Source: an uncultured Eisenbergiella sp.
GTDB taxonomy: Bacteria; Bacillota; Clostridia; Lachnospirales; Lachnospiraceae
DNA: 49,759 bases
Direction of reading: 5' to 3'
Assembly: GCA_947598825.1 (NCBI GenBank)
Contig: CANQFM010000018.1
Span: 1 to 49,759 of the forward strand
Position 1 is the first letter of the stretch, and every line of letters starts with the position of its first letter. Shown here one piece after another: positions 16,106 through 23,014 of this stretch. A program made the translations under genes and the position numbers. Under the pieces are notes generated by a model that did no database searches, was not told the DNA's origin, and saw only the letters and a program-made list of their open reading frames with translations.

Positions 16106-16570
16106 CTATTTTTGATACAGGACAAGATAAACATCCATATCGTTGTACTTCAAAAAGCGTTCAATGCTTTCTTTTGCGACCTGCAGCGCGGCCTCCCTCG
16201 GGTAATGGTAAACTCCGCTGGAGATCAACGGGAACGCGATGCTTTTCAGGCCCTTTTCCCGTGCAAGCTCCAGAGATTTCTGATAACAGGAAGCGAGTTT
16301 TTCCTTTTCACGGAAAAAACCTCCGTGCCAGACCGGCCCCACCGTATGTATGATGTAAGGCGCGGGCAGCGCATATCCCTTCGTAAGCACGGCCTGCCCC
16401 ACTTCGCACCTACCGATCCCTTTGCATTCCTCGGTCAATTCCTTGATCCCTGCGGCCTGGAAAATCGCGCCGCATACGCCGGCGCCATTTTTCAGCCGGT
16501 TATTCGCAGAGTTGACAATTGCGTCAACCTTCATTTTTGTAATATCGCCTTCTACGATTTGAAAAGACAT
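16106..16570 (-). CDS. Macrodomain protein (ADP-ribose/O-acetyl-ADP-ribose hydrolase-like)
   Basis: 154 aa from ATG 16570, which follows GGAGGTG at correct spacing; an upstream extension of 26 codons has no such site. It is a stand-alone macrodomain of the MacroD/YmdB type. Seen: GDITKMKVDAIVNSANNRL at the start, the loop NGAGVCGAIFQAAG, then ALPAPYIIHTVGPVW, and AFPLISSGVYHYPREAA near the end. The NANN-like ANN, GxGV and SGVY-type loops are those that bind ADP-ribose and catalyse release in MacroD enzymes. It probably removes ADP-ribose from proteins or hydrolyses O-acetyl-ADP-ribose in the cytoplasm. It lies inside the signalling operon between the VWA-FHA gene (81 bp) and the mini membrane protein (20 bp), an unusual place for this family. 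Confidence 0.9.
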   Translation of the reverse strand: MSFQIVEGDITKMKVDAIVNSANNRLKNGAGVCGAIFQAAGIKELTEECKGIGRCEVGQAVLTKGYALPAPYIIHTVGPVWHGGFFREKEKLASCYQKSLELAREKGLKSIAFPLISSGVYHYPREAALQVAKESIERFLKYNDMDVYLVLYQK

Positions 16571-16651
16571 AGGACACCTCCGATTTCGGGCATTGAGCAT
16601 TTTCTGCGTCGTTGTTTTATTATGGTAACGTACTTTCCCACTGGACACCCA

Positions 16652-18244
16652 TCATTGGTCACAGAAAATCTCTACTTTTACATTCACCGCCCCAAGAGAA
16701 AGTACAGAACCGCTGTAGAGGGGCACCCGTCCCGTTACGGGAACACCATCCAGCACAGTAATGTTACTGTGGCTATGGTTCATGACATAAAAGGAAGTTT
16801 CCTCCCGGATGATCTCACACTGTTTCCTGGATACTGACTTATCATAATTGATACATAGATCAGCCTCTTCGGAATAACCGATGGTGAGGGAATAAAGAAT
16901 TACTTTTTCAAATACTCTTTCCGGATGCCCGGTATCTGTGAGCCGGATATAATAAACCGGTTCCGAAGCCAAGACCGTATCTTCCTCCTGCGGGATCAGT
17001 ACGGTTTCATCCTCCTCCGTCTGGCGAAACACTGTCTTTTCTTCGTCGTCCAACAGGTTCTCCATACTCTCCGGCCCATTCCCACGTCCCTTAATCAAAG
17101 GGTGGACACTTGTTTTTTGCCCTTTCTTCTTTCTGTTTTTTAAGAAGAGAAATCCTAATGCGGCCAGGATAGCCAAAACGCAAAGTAACGTAATAGGATC
17201 CAGCCCGCCAGACCCATCGGCTTCTTCCGGAGTAGTTATTATCTCGCTTTCCGTTTCTGACTCGGATGTTATTTCCGGGACAGCAGGTTCCTCGGTTTCC
17301 GTCTGCTCTGTTGAAACCGTCTCAGTTTCTGTTGCGGTTTCCGTTTCTATCGCCACAGGCATACGGATCCCATCAACCGACAAGTTCTGGATATTCTCAC
17401 CGTCTTTCAATGTGACCGTAAGCGTCTGCCTGCTTCCGTCCATAGCGGTCGGCGGTATACGGACTAAAATCCGCTTCTCCGATCTTACATTTTCCAGTTC
17501 CTCTATCAGTTGTCCTTCCTCCGATTCACCAAGCAGACAGGAATTTCCCGCTACTGTCCTGGAAATGGAAAACATTCTTTCAAGATTCCCCTCGTTTTCC
17601 TTATCATCGTTGGACACCCCTACCGTATAGATGGGAATCGGATTTTCCTTCAATAGATCAATCAGTTCTTCCGCGGTATATCCCAGACTTTTATTATCCA
17701 CTCCGTCCGAGATCAAAAGGATCCGATCCAAGATATTCTCCTGTCCCTCATAACTTCTTGCTGACAAGTAATCGTAGAGTGCATCTGTCAGATAGGTTTC
17801 CTGATTCAAAAATTCCAGATCTTCTATGGTTTGGGAGAGTATTTCCTGATCCTGCGTCCAGTCGCACAGCAGTGTGACAGATTCGCTGATAGTTGCAATT
17901 GCGATCTGATCCCCGGCAAGAGCTGACGATACATTCTTCAATAATGATTTTACCGTATCTCTCTTATCCGCCGGTATGGAAAGGGAGTTGTCCACCATCA
18001 GAAGCGTCCGTACCTCCGTTCCCGCTTCCTGCAGCGTCTGCAAGGAAACCTCCTCGCATTTTTTCTGTCCTACAAAAGCTTCCGCCTCTGTCAGTTCCCC
18101 TGCGCCGCTGGTATACACAACAATCTGGTCGCTTTCCGTCTTTACGGACATCACCTGAAGCGAACTGGCCGCTTTTGCCGTCACGCCCGCGCATATCAAT
18201 GCGAGAAAGAGAAAACCTGTTTGTACAAATTTCCTTTTATTCAT
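16652..18244 (-). CDS. VWA domain - TM helix - FHA domain protein
   Basis: 530 aa. Signal peptide (about 1-26), extracellular VWA domain (about 78-255) with MIDAS residues DNSLS (85-89), Thr153-Asp154 and SDG (179-181), a Glu/Thr-rich stalk (about 300-340), TM helix (about 349-369), acidic linker with three TV motifs (KTVF, ETVLI, DTVL; 403-425), and a C-terminal FHA-like domain (about 440-530). In the FHA part the usual GR is GY and the SxxH His is Gln, while the later Asn is present, so phosphothreonine binding by the classical route is doubtful. Its ATG overlaps the PP2C stop (ATGA), so synthesis is coupled. VWA, PP2C, kinase and FHA genes together resemble TerY-P-type phosphoprotein systems, here joined to a Tad pilus. 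Likely links an external ligand or metal site to internal signalling. Confidence 0.88.
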   Translation of the reverse strand: MNKRKFVQTGFLFLALICAGVTAKAASSLQVMSVKTESDQIVVYTSGAGELTEAEAFVGQKKCEEVSLQTLQEAGTEVRTLLMVDNSLSIPADKRDTVKSLLKNVSSALAGDQIAIATISESVTLLCDWTQDQEILSQTIEDLEFLNQETYLTDALYDYLSARSYEGQENILDRILLISDGVDNKSLGYTAEELIDLLKENPIPIYTVGVSNDDKENEGNLERMFSISRTVAGNSCLLGESEEGQLIEELENVRSEKRILVRIPPTAMDGSRQTLTVTLKDGENIQNLSVDGIRMPVAIETETATETETVSTEQTETEEPAVPEITSESETESEIITTPEEADGSGGLDPITLLCVLAILAALGFLFLKNRKKKGQKTSVHPLIKGRGNGPESMENLLDDEEKTVFRQTEEDETVLIPQEEDTVLASEPVYYIRLTDTGHPERVFEKVILYSLTIGYSEEADLCINYDKSVSRKQCEIIREETSFYVMNHSHSNITVLDGVPVTGRVPLYSGSVLSLGAVNVKVEIFCDQ

Positions 18245-19017
18245 CTCACACGTTCCTTTCTGATTACCGCCACAGAAATATTATCCCTCTCTCCCCGTCT
18301 CTTCACCCGACGGATCTGTCGTTTGATCTCTTGTCCAAGCCGTTCTGTGGAAGAGCATTTCTTGCCGTAAAAGCTTTTTATGATCTCTTTTTGACGGATC
18401 CGGTGATAAAATCCATCGGAACACACCATAAAGCCTTCATCCGGACTGTACTCCCCATGATACAAGAGAACCTCCACATCCGGTCTGGATCCCACGCACT
18501 GCAGGATGATATTCTGGCCCGGTTCCCGTTTGGCCTGTTCTCTGGTGAGCAATCCCTGGCGGATCTTTCTTTCGATCAGTGTCTGATCCTCTGTGATCTG
18601 GATCAGTTCCCGCCCCAACCGATAGATCCGGGAATCCCCGACATGCGCTATGTAATAATGCCTTTCTGTCAGAAGCAGCGCGCTTACGGTCGTACCCAGT
18701 TGCAGTCCCCGTTCCTGCCCATAGGTAAACAGGATTTCATTTTCCGTCAATATCTCCCTGCGAAGCTGCTCAAGAATACTCTTTTTCCCGTCGGGGATCC
18801 CGATCAGCCCCGGATATTCGTAAAGGAACCACCTTTCCAAGCTTTCTCTTACGCTTTTGCTGGCGTATTCTCCCATGGAAAGTCCGCCCACACCGTCGCA
18901 AACGATCAGGAAATAGTTTTTTATCCCGTTCACAACCTGTACCTTGACGGATACAGAGTCCTGATTACTGGCTCTTTTTGTTCCAATATCAGTACCGCAA
19001 CAGGCTATATAGTCCAT
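18241..19017 (-). CDS. PP2C-family Ser/Thr protein phosphatase
   Basis: 258 aa from ATG 19017; a TTG four codons upstream is less likely. Metal-dependent PP2C motifs are all present: RASNQDS near the start, CDGVGG (about residue 40), AHVGDSR (about 124-130), CSDGF (about 199-203) and ERDNIS (about 243-248). These supply the Asp ligands for the Mn/Mg centre. No TM helix, so cytoplasmic. It should reverse phosphorylation by the two kinases and act on FHA-bound partners. Stop overlaps the VWA-FHA start; 27 bp separate it from the DUF6382-FHA gene upstream. Confidence 0.93.
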   Translation of the reverse strand: MDYIACCGTDIGTKRASNQDSVSVKVQVVNGIKNYFLIVCDGVGGLSMGEYASKSVRESLERWFLYEYPGLIGIPDGKKSILEQLRREILTENEILFTYGQERGLQLGTTVSALLLTERHYYIAHVGDSRIYRLGRELIQITEDQTLIERKIRQGLLTREQAKREPGQNIILQCVGSRPDVEVLLYHGEYSPDEGFMVCSDGFYHRIRQKEIIKSFYGKKCSSTERLGQEIKRQIRRVKRRGERDNISVAVIRKERVR

Positions 19018-19043
19018 CACCGCCACCAATCCTATTACAATAC

Positions 19044-20357
19044 TTATCCTTCATGAAATTCCAGTTTTTCATCAGACAGCCGGATCTGCACTCCATCCTC
19101 CAATACAGCCTGTTCCCCGCTGGCCAGCATCCTGTCATTAAGATAGGTATGATTTTTGGAATCATTGTCCCGGATATAATATTTCCCATTAATCCGCAGG
19201 ATCTCCGCATGAATACGTCCTATGGAGTTATTGTCCGCGATACACAGATCGGCATACGAACTGCTTCTTCCGATCCGGTTGATCTCTTTTTCCAGAAAAA
19301 GCTTCTGGCCATTGCTGACACGCAGCAGATACGCTTTGCTCGCTTTGTTTTCAGTAACGTCGTTCACATAGACGTCCGGCGTTATGATCATCGTAGCATC
19401 GGTATCCTTTGCTTTACGGGAAAGATCTGCCCTGAAACTTTCGGATACAGGTATATTCGCCCCGGAAGGCACCGCCTTTTTTGCGCCGGCAGACATTCCC
19501 GGGATATCAAACTTCATGGATGCCGGTTTTTCCGGGGACTTCTTTTTGGATTGTTTTTGCTCTTCTTTCTTTCCGCTTTTTAAAAAGCCAAATACGCCCT
19601 TTTTTTCTTCTGCGCTCTTCTTCTCCGGCGCCGCTTTTTTCTCTTTCTTTTTTGCCGGAACCGGCGGAAGCGGAGGCACGACTGGCCGGACCGGCACATT
19701 GCTCCCGGAAGGAGACGCCGCAGGCTGAGGCAACGGCGTACCCATGTTCTCCGGACGGGGTGATCTGGGCTTCTCCGCTACCATTTTCCGCGTTTTTTCT
19801 ATCGGTTTGTTTTCCCCCGCCTCCAGCTTTTGTAACGCTTCCAAAAATTGCGCGGTCGTCGTGATCTTTCCGCTGTTCATATCGCTTAACACGGTCAGGA
19901 TACTGCCGCTCTTTTCGGGGGATTCGTACTGGAACCTTCCCATCAGGTTTTTCAAAAAACCAAGAATATCCAGCCTCTCATCCGATTCTACCGGCAGATA
20001 GATCAGATGCGTCATGCCTGTCTGCACCTCTACATAAACATAGGTAATGTCAAGGACCAGACCTTCCGGGTACAACATATACGCTTCCACGTCGATGGCC
20101 GTTTGCGCAATACTCCTTAATATATTCAAAACCTTTGACAAGGAAAGGGGGTGCTGCATATATTCCGATAAAGCGCTATAGGAGGTCACCATATATCTGA
20201 TCCTTCTGTCCGCGTCCTCCTGGATCACAGACAATGGAAGAAGCCCTTCGATCCGATTATGTTCCAGCATTTTGATCGAAAATTGATCGAATTTTGCGTT
20301 CTTGGCCGCATATGTCAAAAACGCATTTGTCCCTACAGTTTCATACACGAATTCCAT
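19044..20357 (-). CDS. DUF6382 and FHA domain protein
   Basis: 437 aa, cytoplasmic. The N-terminal domain (about 1-180) matches what I know as DUF6382, found in clostridial FHA proteins. A long Pro/Lys-rich linker follows (about 185-315), then the site DATMIITP (320-327) just before a canonical FHA domain (about 343-437). Its key residues are all there: RIGR, SIGRIH (SxxH), NDSKNHTYLND with the conserved Asn. This domain should bind phosphothreonine peptides; TMII upstream resembles the phospho-site of GarA/OdhI, which binds its own FHA when modified. GAGGAGG precedes the ATG. It is 13 bp after the WG-repeat gene, so in the same operon. Probable hub that reads the kinase signals. Confidence 0.88.
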   Translation of the reverse strand: MEFVYETVGTNAFLTYAAKNAKFDQFSIKMLEHNRIEGLLPLSVIQEDADRRIRYMVTSYSALSEYMQHPLSLSKVLNILRSIAQTAIDVEAYMLYPEGLVLDITYVYVEVQTGMTHLIYLPVESDERLDILGFLKNLMGRFQYESPEKSGSILTVLSDMNSGKITTTAQFLEALQKLEAGENKPIEKTRKMVAEKPRSPRPENMGTPLPQPAASPSGSNVPVRPVVPPLPPVPAKKKEKKAAPEKKSAEEKKGVFGFLKSGKKEEQKQSKKKSPEKPASMKFDIPGMSAGAKKAVPSGANIPVSESFRADLSRKAKDTDATMIITPDVYVNDVTENKASKAYLLRVSNGQKLFLEKEINRIGRSSSYADLCIADNNSIGRIHAEILRINGKYYIRDNDSKNHTYLNDRMLASGEQAVLEDGVQIRLSDEKLEFHEG

Positions 20358-20370
20358 GATCCAGGCCTCC

Positions 20371-21666
20371 TCATCTGTAGATTCCCAACTGTATCAATAC
20401 CCAACTTTCTCCGATTCTGACCGGGGCAGTTCCGTTCTGATTGAATCCCTTTACTTCATCAAAAGCCGGTTCGATCAGCATTGTACCGTCCAGCCCAAGA
20501 TACCCCCACAGACCGTCTTTTTTCACCGGGGCATATCCAATGGAGAAAGAATCCGCTTCCTCATACTGGCACGTCAGGATCAACTCGCCGTTCGTGTTCA
20601 AGAATCCCCACTTGCCGTCTTTGCACACAGCGCAGGGCTGCTCGGAAACAAAAAATCGGACATCCTCATAAGTGTCCTGGGAAACTTCCTTTAGTTCAGT
20701 ATCCAGGAGATGATACCCCGCCGCGTCCTGTACCCAGATTCTTCCCTGCCCGGAACAAAAATTCTGTTCGTCACGCTTCACATCCAAATAGATATATTCC
20801 GTGAGAAATTCGCCTTTTTTATTGATAAATGCCCATTTCCCGCCGCTTTTTACCGCCGCTATGCCATCGCGGTAGTTGGTGGCGTCATCCCACTGAAACT
20901 GCGTGCAGGGTTCCAGATCCTCCGTCAGATACCCGTATTTTCCGTCCTGTTTGACCAAATACCTTTTGTCGGAAAGGATCCCTAATTCCTGATATTCTGT
21001 CTCTGGCTGCGCAATCTTATATCCTTTTTCAGAGATCAGATAAACCTGATTTGCTACCCGCACGGGAAACCCTTCCGAGATCTTCAGCGGGATTCGGATC
21101 TCATCATAAGCCGCCTTCAATAGCACTTCTCCGGCGGTATCTATGACGCCTTTTTTCCCCTCGTATTCATAAACGGCATAACCGCCCAGAAAACTGCCGA
21201 TTTGCTGATACTCATAATAAAGCTGATAATAATTCCTGGACACCTCCCGGTAATACCTGGCGACTACCTCATCCTCCGGATAGCTGTCATGCAGACCGCT
21301 GATATATTCGATCGCGTTATTTTCCCGGTTTGCCCCGATATAATAATCATAGATCTGCGATACCGCGCTTTCCAAAGGGCCATACCGGGAAACGACTTCT
21401 TTAAGTTCCTCCAGATAGGAATTATCCTCTCCAAGCTTACGATAGATTTCCGCGATTCTAAGCATGATGGGCGCATTATCCTCATGATTTTCCATCGCCG
21501 CTTCATACTGTTCGATGGCATCCAGATATAACTCCCTTTCTTCAAAAGACGCCGCGTTTTCCATCGCCTGCTGATATTTTGTCTCTGCTTCCGACCCGCT
21601 TCCAAGGGCCATATACCAAGAGAGCGCTAACAGCACCGCCATCAGCAGGATCAAACTTTTTTTCAT
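20371..21666 (-). CDS. Membrane-anchored TPR and WG-repeat protein
   Basis: 431 aa. An N-terminal hydrophobic segment (MKKSLILLMAVLLALSWYMA) exports or anchors the protein. Residues about 30-150 are TPR-like (YQQAMENAASFEERELYLDA). The rest consists of about six WG repeats, recognised by units such as KYGYLTEDLEPC, KWAFINKKGEFL, KWGFLNTNGELI and LWGYLGLDGTML, spaced about 40-50 residues. WG-repeat proteins usually form beta-propeller-like surfaces for protein or glycan contact. The gene sits between the prepilin peptidase (34 bp) and DUF6382-FHA gene (13 bp), at the joint of pilus and signalling modules, so it may be the outer link between them. Confidence 0.85.
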   Translation of the reverse strand: MKKSLILLMAVLLALSWYMALGSGSEAETKYQQAMENAASFEERELYLDAIEQYEAAMENHEDNAPIMLRIAEIYRKLGEDNSYLEELKEVVSRYGPLESAVSQIYDYYIGANRENNAIEYISGLHDSYPEDEVVARYYREVSRNYYQLYYEYQQIGSFLGGYAVYEYEGKKGVIDTAGEVLLKAAYDEIRIPLKISEGFPVRVANQVYLISEKGYKIAQPETEYQELGILSDKRYLVKQDGKYGYLTEDLEPCTQFQWDDATNYRDGIAAVKSGGKWAFINKKGEFLTEYIYLDVKRDEQNFCSGQGRIWVQDAAGYHLLDTELKEVSQDTYEDVRFFVSEQPCAVCKDGKWGFLNTNGELILTCQYEEADSFSIGYAPVKKDGLWGYLGLDGTMLIEPAFDEVKGFNQNGTAPVRIGESWVLIQLGIYR

Positions 21667-21700
21667 GCGTTTTTATCCTCTCGTTCCCATAAGAATGCTT

Positions 21701-22360
21701 CTACAGCCCGATCAAAAGAGCTGCCCAGATCCCCGCCGCCAGAAACGGGGCGAAAGCGATCTCGTCCCTGATCTTTATCTTTTTTCTCAGTACCCGCGTT
21801 ACACCGTATATAGCGGCAAACAAAAGACCCAGAAAGAGAGATATATAGTTTAGGGAAAAACCCAGAAAAGATCCCGTTACCGTCAGCAGCTTTACATCGC
21901 CGAGGCCAATGGATCTTCTGGATAAATACCAGGCCGCCAACATTAGTAAAAAGCTTCCGACAGCGCCTCCCAGGGCATGCGTGAGGAAATCTGACCACAA
22001 CGTCGGCCAGGCGATGATTTCCGCCGTTAACAAAATCACCCGTATCCCACACAGGATAAGCAAAAAACGGTTGGGGATGCGCCGTTCCTTTTGATCCGCA
22101 TAGGCAGCCAGTAATACGCCGCACAGGATCACGAAATATTTCATCTGTTTCCAAAAACCGTATTCATACTGATGAAACAGAAACGCGGCACCGGCCACGG
22201 CTGCCATACAGAGGATCATCCCGACGGCCATTTTCCGGTTTTCCGGCCCCTGCGCTTCTGTCAACAGCCACCGTTTTTTCACACCCCATTGAAAAATGGC
22301 TGTCATCGTCGCAACAACCAGCATTGCGCCAACTACGGAAACCCAACCCATTTCTACCAT
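21701..22360 (-). CDS. tadV: Type IV prepilin peptidase (A24, TadV/CpaA-like)
   Basis: 219 aa, about six to seven TM helices. The two catalytic Asp of the aspartyl prepilin peptidases are visible: AYADQKERRIPN (Asp89) and GLGDVKLL (Asp155). The N-terminal cysteine/methylase domain of PilD-type enzymes is absent, as in TadV/CpaA. It should cut the Flp pilin and TadE-like pseudopilins after Gly. The start overlaps the upstream TadE-like stop by a few bases; ATG at 22351 is an alternative. It is the last pilus gene before the signalling part. Confidence 0.88.
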   Translation of the reverse strand: MVEMGWVSVVGAMLVVATMTAIFQWGVKKRWLLTEAQGPENRKMAVGMILCMAAVAGAAFLFHQYEYGFWKQMKYFVILCGVLLAAYADQKERRIPNRFLLILCGIRVILLTAEIIAWPTLWSDFLTHALGGAVGSFLLMLAAWYLSRRSIGLGDVKLLTVTGSFLGFSLNYISLFLGLLFAAIYGVTRVLRKKIKIRDEIAFAPFLAAGIWAALLIGL

Positions 22361-23013
22361 ACAGCCGTCTTTGCCCTCGCCTTAAATACCCGTTTTTGTT
22401 CCCCAAGAAAACCAAGATTGTAACGAACCCTATAAGTCATCACAATATCCAGTTCCCGGGAACCATCAAACCATTTCGTGCCGGAAAAAGAAATATCCTC
22501 AACTCCCAGCTTTTTCAGATACGCGTCCGGATCGCCTCCGGAAAGATAGGAAAGCTGTTTTTTCAGGCTCCCCTCGCATACCGCTCCAACGGCCAATTCC
22601 TTCCCCAGATTGGATGCCAGATTTTTTGCTACGGCAATAACGCCGTCCAAAATTTCTTCGCTGTTTTCAAAATAATCGTAAACATTCTCTCCCGTCACAT
22701 AGGCCTGGCCGATCACATCACCGCCGCTGCCGATCGTATTGGCAAGCGTCTTGACGGAATCGATCATCTCTTCCGTCCGTCCTTTAAACTGTGCGCTTTT
22801 CTGGCTTGTCTGGATGCTCTTTTCCACAATACCCGCTTTTGTCAGGATATATGTACACTGAGAGATCTCCTTGGCTGTTTCATTCAACGTATACTGCATG
22901 ATCATCTGGGCGCGTCCGATCTGAACCAGATCCATAAGCGCCACATAAAACATCAGGAACATGGACAGGAAGATCGATGCCTCCAAAGTAATACTTCCTT
23001 TTTCTTTTTTCAT
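22354..23013 (-). CDS. TadE-like pseudopilin (second copy)
   Basis: 219 aa. N-terminus MKKEKGSITLEASIFLSMFL: Gly6 followed by SITLE places Glu at position +5 and a hydrophobic helix after it, the type IV prepilin cleavage pattern. The mature part (about 180 residues) has helices and a beta-rich end (KWFDGSRELDIVMTYRVRY), as in TadE/TadF proteins. Start is two bases after the DUF5702 stop, with GGGG as ribosome binding site. Probably a minor pilin of the Tad fibre. Confidence 0.75.
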   Translation of the reverse strand: MKKEKGSITLEASIFLSMFLMFYVALMDLVQIGRAQMIMQYTLNETAKEISQCTYILTKAGIVEKSIQTSQKSAQFKGRTEEMIDSVKTLANTIGSGGDVIGQAYVTGENVYDYFENSEEILDGVIAVAKNLASNLGKELAVGAVCEGSLKKQLSYLSGGDPDAYLKKLGVEDISFSGTKWFDGSRELDIVMTYRVRYNLGFLGEQKRVFKARAKTAVW

Positions 23014-23014
23014 T

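Noticed and set aside
17893-19056. 387-codon plus-strand frame across the VWA and PP2C genes
   Set aside because: Covers two well-supported genes on the other strand and has no domain or start signal.
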